Position numbers and translations under genes: made by a program. A stretch of 64,000 nucleotides of DNA from Corallococcus silvisoli (lineage in GTDB: Bacteria > Myxococcota > Myxococcia > Myxococcales > Myxococcaceae): the NCBI RefSeq assembly GCF_009909145.1, contig NZ_JAAAPJ010000028.1:1-64000 (forward strand), written 5' to 3'. A model generated the notes under the pieces. It saw only the letters and a program-made list of their open reading frames with translations, did no database searches and was not told the origin of the DNA. Position 1 is the stretch's first letter. Every line of letters starts with the position of its first letter. Shown here in pieces: positions 44,501 to 53,272 of this stretch.

Positions 44501-47312
44501 ACGACACTCCTGGCGACAGGGTCCACGCCGAGAAGAGGCCCGGGATGTCCGGCAGGAGCGCGAGGCCCACGAGGACGACGGCGTACGGCCGCACGCCCGG
44601 CCGGGAGCGGGAGACCACCGCCACCGTCGCGGCGGCGGTGAGCAGCACGGGGCCCAGGAACGCCTGCATGCCCAGGAGCCCCCAGGTCACGGCGAGCCCC
44701 GCGTACAGGAGGGCGGGCACGCCCACCCGCCTGAGCAGGCCGCCGCGCTCGCCCAGGAGCGCCAGCACCAGCCCGCCGCCCACCATCGCCGCGATCATCG
44801 CCTGCGTGGAGTGGACCGCGGCCAGCTTCGGCAGGATGGCGCCCGCGAGGAAGGCGCCGTACGCCACGTAGCGGTCGTCCCGCAGCCGGAACGCGGCGGC
44901 CAGCGCGCCCGCGCTGGCCAGCGTCAGGCCCACGACGAGCGCGGTGACGGGCTGGGCGGGGCTGAGCGCCATGGAGAACGCGCACGTCGCGATGACCCCG
45001 GCCACGACGGCCACGAAGCGCCGCGTGCGCTCATCCGTGAGGCCCCACGTGAGCGCCCCGAGCCCCAGGGCCAGCACACCGGCCACGACGGCCGCGGAGC
45101 CCGCGCCAAAGGCGATGACGGCCGAGAGCGGCAGCGCGGCGAAGAGCACCGAACCCACCGCGGACAGCGGGAAGCGCTTGAACAACAGGCCCGCCCCCAG
45201 CGACAGCACGGCCAGGGCGAGCGTGGCGAAGAAGGCCGGCCGCGCGTCGGTGCCCAGGTGGCCGTAGAGCGCGAACAGGGGCGCGGCGTAGGTGGTGGCG
45301 CGCAGCAGCACGTCCGCGAAGCCCAGGTCGCGCGCGTCGCCGGTGCGCTCGCCGCGCTTCTGGACGCGGAACGCGAGCACCAGGCCCGCCAGCACGAAGG
45401 GGATGGCCGTCAGCGCGCCGTACTGGAAGGGCAGCACCTCCGCGGGCGGGTAGCCCATGCGCGCCTTGATGGCGTTGAGGAGGACGGTGGCGGCGTGCGG
45501 GACCAACTGCACGCTGGACGCATAGGAGAGGTAGGCGCCCAGATACGCCGGATAGAGCCACGGCAGGCGGGACACGGGGCCGCGCGACAGCGACACCAGG
45601 GTGCCGGTGAAGATGGCGGCGGTGAGGAAGAGGGCGGGATTCGTGCCGGTGATGGCGCTCGCGAGGCAGGCCACCTGGAGCGCCACGGTGCCAACCGCGA
45701 GCGGATCCGCGGGACGCGAGGCTTCGAGCGTGCGGAAGCGCAGGCACGTGGCGAGCAGGAACGCGACGAAGGGAGCGTAGGTGCCCGGAGGAACGGGGGT
45801 GCCCGCGCTGGCCAGGGCCAGGTGCAACCGGATGGCGAACAGCGCGGTCAGGTACAGGGGCGCGGCGAGCGTGAAGGCGAGCGCATCGCCCTTGCGCGGG
45901 GTGGCGGAGGCCTTGCTCGACAGCAGGAAGAACAGGAGGCAAGGCAGCGCGTTGAGCCAGACGGCCGGAGCGCCCACGCGCGCGGCCAGGGGCGCGAGCC
46001 CCATGATGAGCGTGACGCCCACGAGGCCCAGCTGGACGAACGGGCGGGAGGGCGCGTCGAAGGCTTCGGAGGGCTTGCGCGCGAGCCACGCGGCGGCGCC
46101 CGCCCAGACGAAGAGCAGCGGCACGAGCAGCGCGGGGTGCACGCCGTCGAGCTGGAGGGTCTCACCGAAGCCCATGGGCCCCAGCGCGACGCCGCCCAGC
46201 GGGGCCACGGCGGATCCGATGAGGCCCAGGATGTGGCCCGGCTTGCGCAGCGACTCACGGCGGGCGAGGAAGCCGCCCCACACGGAGAAGCCCACGGAGT
46301 AGCCCACGGTCATCAGGAAGACGGTGAGCGACCGGGTGACGGACGTCATCCCGGCCCAGGACTCGAAGACGAAGTAGAGCGTGCCGGAGAGGATGAGGAA
46401 CGCGCCGATGAACCACGCGATGCTCTCGTAGAGGAAAGGCCGCCACACGCGGCTCCACGCGGAGGTCTCCTCGACGAGGCGCGCGGTGCGGCCACGAGGC
46501 GCGGGCGGATCCATGAACGGCTCGCCCGGGTTGGGGGGCAGCCGGTGGGCCGCCGCCGCGCGGTTCGCGTTCGCGGCTTGCGCGCGGGACTCGGCGGACG
46601 CGCCGTGGGGAATGCCAGTAGCAGAAGTGGCGACCCCCAGGGCCGCCGCGGCATCGAGCACGGAGAAGTGGACCGCGGAGGGACCACTGGCGCCCGGCGT
46701 CTCGGAAGCTCCGGCGACCGCGGAATCGGTGAGGGCTTGCGCGGCGGTGTCCGGGTTCGCGTCGGAGACGGAAGCGGCGGCGGTGTCCGGGTTCGCGTCG
46801 GAGACGGAAGCGGCGGCGGTGTCAGGAGGGGACTCGCCGTCGACCGCGGTGTCGAGGACCGCGGGAGCGCTGGAGGCCTGAACAGCGACCTCGTGAGCGT
46901 TGACGACGAAGGCGCGAGCGGTGTCGGCGGCGTCGGTGCTCGCGGAAGCCGCGAAGACTTCAGGCGTGGCGGCCACGGACACGGGGCCGAGGGCAACGGC
47001 CCCCTCCCCCATCGGCGGGACCCCGGCCTCATCACGAGGCGCGACGGGCGCGGGACTCAGCGCCTCGATGGGGGTGTCCGTGAGGACGGAGAGGAGGATG
47101 CGGGCCTGCCGCTCGTAGCGTTCAGCGATCCGCCGGCTCACGACGAGCGGTACGTCGTGACCGTCCCAGCGTCGCACCTCGTCCAGGAGGAAGTGGACAT
47201 GCGCGAGCTCGGCCTCGATGTCGGACCGGGCTCGGGCGGAAAGACGGTTGCCACAGACAACGCACTGGCGCGCGCTTCCCAGGCGCTCTTGTCGGCAGGC
47301 AGGACAGTACAT
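41577..47312 (-). CDS. giant multi-spanning membrane protein with N-terminal zinc ribbon (1,911 residues)
   Basis: 1,911 residues. Residues 1-25 are a zinc ribbon (CPAC-x11-CVVCGN). A short helical stretch (about 30-80) and a low-complexity Ala/Asp/Pro linker (about 85-300, with 12-residue repeats DTAAASVSDANP) follow. From residue about 310 to the end comes an almost unbroken series of hydrophobic segments with short loops, dozens in total; the first (FLYESIAWFIGAFLILSGTLYFVF) resembles DUF2157/DUF2339-type proteins, but no single family covers the length. No catalytic motif is visible. The zinc ribbon and linker must be cytoplasmic. Start M-Y-C-P is set by the ribbon. Confidence 0.8.
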   Translation of the reverse strand: MYCPACRQERLGSARQCVVCGNRLSARARSDIEAELAHVHFLLDEVRRWDGHDVPLVVSRRIAERYERQARILLSVLTDTPIEALSPAPVAPRDEAGVPPMGEGAVALGPVSVAATPEVFAASASTDAADTARAFVVNAHEVAVQASSAPAVLDTAVDGESPPDTAAASVSDANPDTAAASVSDANPDTAAQALTDSAVAGASETPGASGPSAVHFSVLDAAAALGVATSATGIPHGASAESRAQAANANRAAAAHRLPPNPGEPFMDPPAPRGRTARLVEETSAWSRVWRPFLYESIAWFIGAFLILSGTLYFVFESWAGMTSVTRSLTVFLMTVGYSVGFSVWGGFLARRESLRKPGHILGLIGSAVAPLGGVALGPMGFGETLQLDGVHPALLVPLLFVWAGAAAWLARKPSEAFDAPSRPFVQLGLVGVTLIMGLAPLAARVGAPAVWLNALPCLLFFLLSSKASATPRKGDALAFTLAAPLYLTALFAIRLHLALASAGTPVPPGTYAPFVAFLLATCLRFRTLEASRPADPLAVGTVALQVACLASAITGTNPALFLTAAIFTGTLVSLSRGPVSRLPWLYPAYLGAYLSYASSVQLVPHAATVLLNAIKARMGYPPAEVLPFQYGALTAIPFVLAGLVLAFRVQKRGERTGDARDLGFADVLLRATTYAAPLFALYGHLGTDARPAFFATLALAVLSLGAGLLFKRFPLSAVGSVLFAALPLSAVIAFGAGSAAVVAGVLALGLGALTWGLTDERTRRFVAVVAGVIATCAFSMALSPAQPVTALVVGLTLASAGALAAAFRLRDDRYVAYGAFLAGAILPKLAAVHSTQAMIAAMVGGGLVLALLGERGGLLRRVGVPALLYAGLAVTWGLLGMQAFLGPVLLTAAATVAVVSRSRPGVRPYAVVLVGLALLPDIPGLFSAWTLSPGVSLGLLIAGSLVGSVVAARKGRSASTTTAGSLGLILPLIPVAMADRGQESVFLLGAALAALFTLRMLPPMLGLTLATLEATFALNPMGPLPLLGLATVLSLVALLDDVPAVRRFATGGVSFARIITVGAMWVLAASAMAWNGHALSQAQGATWLALVGPALLPLLWTRALRYPFVAALMVPYGLLTLQAWSPPVAWTVMLPLFPLLVVRVVEHVPSVASWLLRSREEGPRHALSQGMQLALAVLGMLALLVPEVEPSQRVALFCAIALVPMTGPQPAVRIVAASALLMFIPQARPWATGVLLVLALAEHHVPQAVAAFFRAPRDAALKVAATGSALAVAAMAVLHTPTPGALAALGAVVLASAFLLSQRWLLTLAVGAFALAPLGRTADFALGQWRPEAGLWVAGVGLVAALLSALCQSGGVQRVLTNLTARLTPGIEGTWSEPLWVGGAVTVGLLVGLRLGEAGPGALPLPVALVAGAASLVLMVTRDRLMMNGATVLLGAVLVAAVPPLWAPAVMAGTGLVLALVGHALDARGVTVGAALHHGGAVLALLSLAGLRELKHPGLPLCVLFAWATAWDVVLRRREREWLGWMASFFAVHALILHFGAVHSTGRGGEFILPYFGAATALLATLVLTVAGEQVRGRMGRVFAGIALVETLLAVLAVHVPGGAAREAWVACGGLVFLLFALVRRAAREEDEASAWMAQAVVATGYLCVRLLGLGASPSAADSLASLMGGAVFTGLHLFVRREGAGRAAFRRPVVAGAWLFPLAGLLSLPWGQPFVATALLVGYAAHFAALAACSKDRGAASLMSVAAFNTALYFVWLGTGTGEPQFYAIPAGLSLLLLLRVFRKGLSQDAYAQLRALAVTAIYVAGAWKPLLFNDGEAMLLCVFLCLVGVGAGIALRIRSYVYLGSAFLVTAVAANLVRFGMRDHRVGAAFLSLLGLLVVGFMVVLSAHRATLLQKYARVRDLLATWEG
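46747..46818 (-). repeat. two identical 36-base tandem repeats in the linker of the giant membrane protein
   Basis: Units 46747-46782 and 46783-46818 are identical and encode the 12-residue unit of the N-terminal linker; a partial third copy begins at 46819. Confidence 0.8.
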
Positions 47313-47404
47313 GGTGCTTCCCCCTCTACAACGACCGTGCCACGCACAATGCCCTGGAAGGGCACGACAAGCGAATCCACCGAGGTGCATCGGGCGCGTG
47401 GCGG

Positions 47405-47424
47405 CTGTGCAGACGGCTGCACAG
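47405..47424. promoter_or_regulatory. perfect inverted repeat in divergent promoter region
   Basis: CTGTGCAG-ACGG-CTGCACAG, 8-base perfect arms with a 4-base spacer, between the giant membrane protein (start 47312) and the GNAT gene (start 47476). A third TGCACA follows at once. A candidate operator for either gene. Confidence 0.4.
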
Positions 47425-47475
47425 GTGCACACCCGGCGCTGGCCGGTGGGGACAAGTCATGGGACCGTGCGGGTC

Positions 47476-47976
47476 ATGAGCACGGAACTGGTGTTGAGGC
47501 CCATCGAGGCCCGGGACGACGCGGCGATGGCCGCGGTCATCCGCGCGGTGATGCCGGAGTTCGGAGCGGACGGTCCGGGCTTCGCCCTCCACGACCCGGA
47601 AGTGGACACGATGAGCGCGGCCTACAGCCGCCCCCGGCACGGGTATTTCGTCGTTGTTCATGAGGGGCAGGTGGTGGGCGGCGCGGGCATCGCGCCGCTG
47701 GACGGGGGCACTCCGGACGTCTGCGAACTGCGCAAGATGTACTTCCTGCCGGCGGCCCGAGGCCATGGCATGGGCGAGCGCCTGTTGAGACACTGTCTGG
47801 AGTTCGCGCGAAGCGCGGGCTTTCAACGGTGCTACCTCGAAACCCTGGGGGGCATGGAGCAGGCCCAGAAGCTCTACCGGAGGCTTGGCTTCGAACCGCT
47901 GAGCGCCCCCATGGGCCGCACCGGCCACTTCGGCTGTGACCGCTGGTACGCGATGAACCTCTCCCCGCCCGCCTGA
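47476..47976 (+). CDS. GNAT-family N-acetyltransferase
   Basis: 166 residues. A standard GNAT fold: GYFVVVHEGQVVGGAGIAP beta strands, then the acetyl-CoA loop LPAARGHGMGERLL (R-G-x-G-x-G pattern) and the C-terminal YRRLGFEPL. MSTELVLRPI is a typical start. The substrate may be a small molecule or protein. Divergent from the giant membrane protein. Confidence 0.85.
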   Translation: MSTELVLRPIEARDDAAMAAVIRAVMPEFGADGPGFALHDPEVDTMSAAYSRPRHGYFVVVHEGQVVGGAGIAPLDGGTPDVCELRKMYFLPAARGHGMGERLLRHCLEFARSAGFQRCYLETLGGMEQAQKLYRRLGFEPLSAPMGRTGHFGCDRWYAMNLSPPA

Positions 47977-48054
47977 CCGCTCGCCCACCGGCCCTGCAAG
48001 AGCGCCAAGCCCGTCGCCACCTCCCGACCCAACTTCCCAGGTCAGGAGGCCCGC

Positions 48055-48813
48055 ATGGCGGACAGCAAGCAGCCCCGACCCACGATCGCGCCCCGGCGCG
48101 CACCGCGCACCCAGAGCGCACGCACCGCGCACGCCGCCGCTTCGGACGCGGAGAAGCTCCCGTTCGACATCGAGGAGGTCCTGCGCCGCGTGCGCCACGA
48201 GGTGCGCTCCTTCGCGGACGCGGCCATGTTCGAGCTGGCCGCCAGAGGCCACGGCTCCCTCTTCGAACAGCTCATCGCGTGCATCCTCTCCATCCGCACG
48301 CTCGATGAGGTCAGCCTCCCCGCGTCACTCCGGCTCCTCGGCCGCGCGCGCACGCCGGAAGCCCTCGCGCGCCTCTCGCCAGAAGAGATCGACGCGCTCA
48401 TCCGCCCCGTCACCTTCCACGAAGGCAAGGCCGCCCAGGTCCACGCCATCGCCATGCGCACGCGCGATGAGTTCCACGGCCAGCTCCCCGCCGACGCGGA
48501 CGTGCTCCAGTCCTTCAAGGGCGTGGGCCCCAAGTGCGCGCACCTGGCGCTCGGCATCGCGTGTGGCCATGAGGTCATCAGCGTGGACATCCACGTCCAC
48601 CGCGTCACCAACCGCTGGGGCTACGTGAAGGCCTCCACTCCGGAGCGCACGCTCGCCGCGCTCGAAGCCGTCCTCCCGCGCCCCTACTGGGTGGAGCTGA
48701 ACCGGCTCCTCGTCCCCTTCGGCAAGCACGTGTGCACCGGCACCCGGCCCAAGTGCTCCACCTGCCCCGTGCTCCCCTACTGCCGACAGGAGGGCGTCAC
48801 CTCCCACCGCTGA
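48055..48813 (+). CDS. endonuclease III-like DNA glycosylase/AP lyase
   Basis: 252 residues. A basic, disordered N-terminal extension (about 35 residues) precedes a helix-hairpin-helix glycosylase: LQSFKGVGPKCAHLAL with catalytic Lys160, VDIHVHRVTNRWG with Asp178, and an iron-sulfur site Cys227-x6-Cys234-x2-Cys237-x5-Cys243. Where E. coli Nth has LLSAQATD this protein has ILSIRTLD, so the Gln next to the lesion is Arg; damage specificity may differ from Nth. The stop is three bases from the convergent phospholipase-D gene. Confidence 0.85.
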   Translation: MADSKQPRPTIAPRRAPRTQSARTAHAAASDAEKLPFDIEEVLRRVRHEVRSFADAAMFELAARGHGSLFEQLIACILSIRTLDEVSLPASLRLLGRARTPEALARLSPEEIDALIRPVTFHEGKAAQVHAIAMRTRDEFHGQLPADADVLQSFKGVGPKCAHLALGIACGHEVISVDIHVHRVTNRWGYVKASTPERTLAALEAVLPRPYWVELNRLLVPFGKHVCTGTRPKCSTCPVLPYCRQEGVTSHR

Positions 48814-48816
48814 GCA

Positions 48817-50088
48817 CTACCGGTCGTGCCCCGCCAGCTGCGTGGCCCGCCGCGCGAACCTCCGCCACGGGTTCGTCCGGCCGCCGTTCTGGAGCGTGAT
48901 CTCCTTCGAGTGCCGCACGTCCTTCTCCCAGCACGCCTCCAGCTTCGCGGCGATCTCCCGGTCCTCGAACACCAGCGACCCCTCGCTCAACTTGTTGAGC
49001 GACAGCGAGTCCAGGTTCGTGGAGCCCACGACGCACAACCAGTCATCCACCAGCATCGTCTTCGAGTGCAGCATCGCCGGCTGGTACTCCCAGATGCGCA
49101 CCCCTGCCGCCAGCAGCCGCTCATACGTGGACCGCTGCGACGCCCGCACCACCGGCACGTCGTGATGCGGCCCCGGCCCCAGCACCCGCACGTCCACGCC
49201 CTGCCGGACCTTCACCTCCAGCTGCTCCAGGATGTCATTGGGTGGCGTGAAGTACGCGTTGGCGATCCACAGCCGCTTCGTCGCCGCCGCCACCACCAGC
49301 CGCACCATCCGCTCCGCCTCGGTGATGCCCAACCGCCCGGAGCTCTCGATGAACGCCGCGCACCCGCCTCCGTCCGCCTCCAGCGAAGGGAAGCACTCGC
49401 GCGGCAGCAGGCTCCCGCCCGACTCCTGCCAGTGCTTGGCGAACGTCACCTGCATGCGCCGCACCTCCGGCCCCTCCACGCGGACGTGCGTGTCGCGCCA
49501 GTGGTCCGGCGTCAGCCCGTCGCCCTCCCACACCTTCCAGATGCCGAAGCCGCCCGTGTACGCGATGCGCCCGTCCACCACGACGAGCTTCTGGTGCGAC
49601 CGCCCCAGCAGCCGCCCCAGCACCTTGCCCGCGAGCAGCCGGTAGTAGTGCACCTCCACGCCCGCGTCGGTCAGCCGCTTCTCGACCTGGAGGTCGAAGT
49701 CCTTGTCCCCCGCCGTCTCCTCGCTGCCCACCGCGTCCACGACCACGCGGCACTGCACGCCCGCCTGGGAGCGCTCTCGCAGCGCCTCCACGAACCGGTC
49801 CGACAGCGCGCACGGCCGCCAGATGTAGATGAGCAGGTGCACGCTGTGCTTCGCCGCGCGGATGTCCTCCAACATCCGGCCAAAGACCTGGCTGTTCTCC
49901 AGCAGCTGCATCCGGTGCCCCGGCGTCAGCCCCACGCCCGACGACTGGTAGAGCGCGAACGAGAACCCCTCGGGCCCCGGCGGCAGCGCGAACGGCCCCT
50001 GCATCTCGTGCTTGCGCGTCTCGCCGTCACCGTCGAACCCGTGGGCCCCGGGCTGGGGAAGCACTTCCGTGTCCTGGAGTTCGCTCAT
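48817..50088 (-). CDS. phospholipase D-family protein, cardiolipin synthase-like
   Basis: 423 residues with two HKD motifs: SHQKLVVVDGRIAYTGG in the first half and LHSKTMLVDDWLCVVGSTNLD in the second, each followed by the usual downstream Gly/Ser/Asn. Such a pair makes a complete PLD active site. Unlike classical Cls it lacks two N-terminal membrane helices, resembling ClsB-type soluble or peripheral enzymes. Probably joins phosphatidylglycerol or related lipids. Start MSELQD is assigned where coding character begins. Divergent from the acyl-CoA oxidase gene. Confidence 0.85.
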   Translation of the reverse strand: MSELQDTEVLPQPGAHGFDGDGETRKHEMQGPFALPPGPEGFSFALYQSSGVGLTPGHRMQLLENSQVFGRMLEDIRAAKHSVHLLIYIWRPCALSDRFVEALRERSQAGVQCRVVVDAVGSEETAGDKDFDLQVEKRLTDAGVEVHYYRLLAGKVLGRLLGRSHQKLVVVDGRIAYTGGFGIWKVWEGDGLTPDHWRDTHVRVEGPEVRRMQVTFAKHWQESGGSLLPRECFPSLEADGGGCAAFIESSGRLGITEAERMVRLVVAAATKRLWIANAYFTPPNDILEQLEVKVRQGVDVRVLGPGPHHDVPVVRASQRSTYERLLAAGVRIWEYQPAMLHSKTMLVDDWLCVVGSTNLDSLSLNKLSEGSLVFEDREIAAKLEACWEKDVRHSKEITLQNGGRTNPWRRFARRATQLAGHDR

Positions 50089-50239
50089 GGCCTCCACAAC
50101 GTAGGGACGCCCGGCGTCCCTGGCAGGCGCGGCCCGCCCTCCGGTCCGCCCGGTGAACAGGTCCCCATTCCGTCGTTGCCGGAGCCTCGCACCGTGGCGA
50201 CACTGCCCTCTCCCGAGTTCCCTCGCCTGGAGAGATCGC

Positions 50240-52633
50240 ATGCTCGACACCCCTTCACGTCCCTCCGCCCGGGAGCTGCTGTCCCTGTCCGGCCTCGCCC
50301 CGCTGGTCCCCATGCTCTACATCGCCTGGACGGACGGCGAGCTGACCGGCGAGGAGCTCAAGGCCCTGGGCGCCGCCGCCCGCGCCCAGCCCTGGCTGGA
50401 CCTCAAGTCCAGCACCGTGCTGGCGCTCTGGGTGGATCCGCTCCGGCCGCCCCCGCCCCGCGAGCTGGCCATCCTGCGCGAACACATCCGCGCCACCGCC
50501 GAGACGCTGGCCAGCAGCCAGCAGCAGAACCTGGCGGAGCTGGGCGTGCAGCTGGCCCAGGCGCTCGCGGGGGAGGCGCCCCTGAACGTCCCCCCCGCGG
50601 AGCTGGCGAAGGCCCTGGCCACCCTGGAGGCCACCCTGGGCGTGGATGGCAAGGAGGCGGTGCGCTCGCTGGTGCCTCGGGCCTCGCGCGTCCCGCACGC
50701 GGAGCCCCGCTCCCACGCGGCCTCCTTCGACCCGGCGGCGATGACGGCCGTGCTGGACCGCACCTACGCGGGCGTGCGCCAGCAGGTGCGCGGGTGGCTG
50801 CGGGACGCGGACTTCCGCTACAAGGAAGGCCTCACCTCCACCGAGTACCGCGAGCAGGTCTTCGACTGGCTCCGGCACCTGGCGGATGACGGCCTGGGGC
50901 AGCTCGCCTTCCCCAAGGGGCGCGAGGGCGGCGCGGACCTGGGCGCGTTCATCGCCGCGTTCGAGACGCTCGCCTTCTTCGACCTGAGCCTCGTCATCAA
51001 GGCGGGCGTCCACTTCGGCCTGTTCGGCTCCAGCATCCTGTTCCTGGGCACGAAGCGGCACCACCAGCAGTACCTGCCGAAGGTCGCCACGCTGGAGCTG
51101 CCCGGCTGCTTCGCGATGAGCGAGCTGGGCCACGGCTCCAACGTGCGCGACTGCGAGACGGTGGCCCGCTACGACGCGGACGCGGGCGAGTTCGTCATCG
51201 ACACGCCGTCGGAGACCGCGCGCAAGGAGTGGATTGGCAACGCGGCCCGGCACGCGCGCATGGCCACGGTGTTCGCGCAGCTGGAGGTGGACGGCGAGCG
51301 GCTGGGCGTGCACGCGCTGCTCGTCCCCCTGCGCGACGCGCACGGCAAGGTGCTGCCGGGCATCCGCATCGAGGACTGCGGCGAGAAGATGGGCCTCAAC
51401 GGCGTGGACAACGGACGGCTGTGGTTCCACCAGGTGCGCGTGCCGCGCGAGAACCTGCTCGACCGCTACGGGCAGGTGACCGAAGCGGGCGAGTACACCA
51501 GCTCCATCACCGGCGACTCCAAGCGCTTCTTCACCATGCTGGGCGCGCTCGTCGCCGGCCGCGTGAGCGTGGCGTGCGCGTCCCTGAGCGCGGCCAAGAG
51601 CGCGCTGACCATCGCCGTGCGCTACGGCGACCTGCGCCGCCAGTTCGGCCCCGCCGGCGCCCGCGAGGTGCGGCTGCTGGACCATCAGTCGCACCAGCTG
51701 CGGCTCCTGCCCCTCGTCGCCAAGGCGTACGCGCTGGACTTCGCGCTGGAGTACCTGGTGGACCGCTACGTCCACCGCACCGAGGACGACGCGCGCGAGG
51801 TGGAGGCGCTCGCCGCGGGCCTGAAGGCCTACGCGTCGTGGAACACCACCGCCACGGTGCAGGAGTCCCGCGAGGCGTGCGGCGGCCAGGGCTACCTCAC
51901 CGCCAACCGGCTGTCCTCGCTGAAGGCGGACACGGACGTGTTCACCACCTTCGAGGGCGACAACACCGTGCTCATGCAGCTGGTGGCCAAGGGCCTGCTC
52001 ACGGGCTACCGCCAGCGCTTCGAGGACGACCGCGTCTTCGCGGTGCTCAAGCTCCTCATGGACCAGGCCGCCACGGTGGTGATGGACCGCAACCCCATCG
52101 CGGGCCGGAGGACGGACAGCGACCACCTGCGCGACAGCGACTTCCAGCTGCGCGCGCTGCGCTTCCGCGAGGAGGCGCTGCTCGCCTCCGTGTCCAAGCG
52201 CATCCGCAAGCGGCTGTCCGCGGGCGTGGAGGCGTTCGAGGCCTTCAACCAGGTGCAGGCGCACCTGCTGGCGCTGGCGCACGCGAGCGTGGAGCGCATC
52301 GTGCTGGAGCAGTTCCTGCGCGGCGTGGCGGCGGTGAAGGACGAAGCCCTCAAGCCAGTGCTGGGGCTCCTCGCGGACCTCTTCGGCCTGTCCTGCCTGG
52401 AGTCCGCCAGCGGCTGGTTCCTGGAGCACGGCTACCTGGAGGCCCCCAAGGCCCAGGCCATCCGCAAGGAGCGCGTGAAGCTGTGCGCGGAGCTGCGGCC
52501 GGACGCGGTGGGGCTGGTGGACGCGTTCGGGATTCCCGACGCGTGTCTGGCCGCGCCCATCGGCCTGGGGCGGCTGGCGCCCGGCGGTGACCGCTTCGAC
52601 GACGCGGCGGCGGACGGCTCGCGCACCACCTGA
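50240..52633 (+). CDS. acyl-CoA oxidase with extra N-terminal TerB-like domain
   Basis: 797 residues. From about 160 to 790 it is a peroxisomal-type acyl-CoA oxidase: FAMSELGHGSNVRDCET, GEKMGLNGVDNGRLWF, GDLRRQFGP, GGQGYLTANRL and FTTFEGDNTVLMQ with the catalytic Glu572. It should oxidise acyl-CoA to trans-2-enoyl-CoA, passing electrons to O2 as H2O2. Residues 1-60 (LVPMLYIAWTDGELTGEELKAL) look like a TerB-type acidic helical domain, not part of standard oxidases. CTGGAGAG precedes the ATG. No catalase or thiolase gene is adjacent. Confidence 0.87.
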   Translation: MLDTPSRPSARELLSLSGLAPLVPMLYIAWTDGELTGEELKALGAAARAQPWLDLKSSTVLALWVDPLRPPPPRELAILREHIRATAETLASSQQQNLAELGVQLAQALAGEAPLNVPPAELAKALATLEATLGVDGKEAVRSLVPRASRVPHAEPRSHAASFDPAAMTAVLDRTYAGVRQQVRGWLRDADFRYKEGLTSTEYREQVFDWLRHLADDGLGQLAFPKGREGGADLGAFIAAFETLAFFDLSLVIKAGVHFGLFGSSILFLGTKRHHQQYLPKVATLELPGCFAMSELGHGSNVRDCETVARYDADAGEFVIDTPSETARKEWIGNAARHARMATVFAQLEVDGERLGVHALLVPLRDAHGKVLPGIRIEDCGEKMGLNGVDNGRLWFHQVRVPRENLLDRYGQVTEAGEYTSSITGDSKRFFTMLGALVAGRVSVACASLSAAKSALTIAVRYGDLRRQFGPAGAREVRLLDHQSHQLRLLPLVAKAYALDFALEYLVDRYVHRTEDDAREVEALAAGLKAYASWNTTATVQESREACGGQGYLTANRLSSLKADTDVFTTFEGDNTVLMQLVAKGLLTGYRQRFEDDRVFAVLKLLMDQAATVVMDRNPIAGRRTDSDHLRDSDFQLRALRFREEALLASVSKRIRKRLSAGVEAFEAFNQVQAHLLALAHASVERIVLEQFLRGVAAVKDEALKPVLGLLADLFGLSCLESASGWFLEHGYLEAPKAQAIRKERVKLCAELRPDAVGLVDAFGIPDACLAAPIGLGRLAPGGDRFDDAAADGSRTT

Positions 52634-52733
52634 GGACTCGCGCGGGGTGAGAGGTGCTGGGGCTTCTGTCGGGGGTGGCCGGTGGCGCGACGGCCTCCCC
52701 TGGCGGGAAGGCATCGATTTCATTGGCGAAAAA

Positions 52734-52756
52734 TAGTTAATTCATTTAATTATCTT
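52734..52756. promoter_or_regulatory. MarR-type operator candidate
   Basis: TAGTTAATT (52734-52742) and AATTATCTT (52748-52756) form an imperfect inverted repeat (7 of 9 pairs) around 5 bases, ending three bases before the marR-family ATG. It is a sharply A+T-rich island, fitting autorepression. Confidence 0.5.
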
Positions 52757-52759
52757 CCC

Positions 52760-53272
52760 ATGCCGACCTCTTCCAGCGGGTTTCCTCCCGAGGATCCCCG
52801 GGGGCTGATGCTCGCCGGGGACCGCATCGGGCAGCAGTTGCAGACGCTGTCACTGCTGACGCGGCGGATCGAAGCGCGGCTGGGTGACAGCCTGGGGGTG
52901 AACTCCACCGACCTGTCGGCGATGGAGCAGCTCATCACCAGCGGGCCCATGAGCCCCACGGACCTGGCGTCGCGGCTGAAGGTCACGACCGCCGCCGGCA
53001 CCTACATCGTGGACCGGCTGGAGCGCGCGGGGCACGTGGCGCGGGAGAAGCAGTCGGACGACCGGCGCAAGGTGCGGGTCGTGCCCGCGCCCGAGTCCGT
53101 GGCGCGCGTCTTCCAACACCTGACGCCGATGCTGACGGGGCTGGACGCGCTCGTCGCGGGACTTCCCGCCGCGGACCGGGCGGTCATCGAGCAGTTCCTG
53201 GGCCGGGTGATCGACGTCTATCGGGCGGCGGCGGATCCGGCCGCGGCACCTTCCTCACACGGATTGGACTGA
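52760..53272 (+). CDS. MarR-family transcriptional regulator
   Basis: 170 residues. A winged helix-turn-helix: LSAMEQLITSGPMSPTDLASRLKVTTAAGTYIVDRLERAGHV (recognition helix around TAAGTYIVDRL) followed by the wing EKQSDDRRKVRV, the MarR hallmark D-x-R. Dimerisation helices at both ends. The ATG is immediately downstream of its likely operator; an open frame continues upstream through that operator and is not used. Nine bases before the FAD monooxygenase, so it probably controls that gene and itself. Confidence 0.87.
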   Translation: MPTSSSGFPPEDPRGLMLAGDRIGQQLQTLSLLTRRIEARLGDSLGVNSTDLSAMEQLITSGPMSPTDLASRLKVTTAAGTYIVDRLERAGHVAREKQSDDRRKVRVVPAPESVARVFQHLTPMLTGLDALVAGLPAADRAVIEQFLGRVIDVYRAAADPAAAPSSHGLD

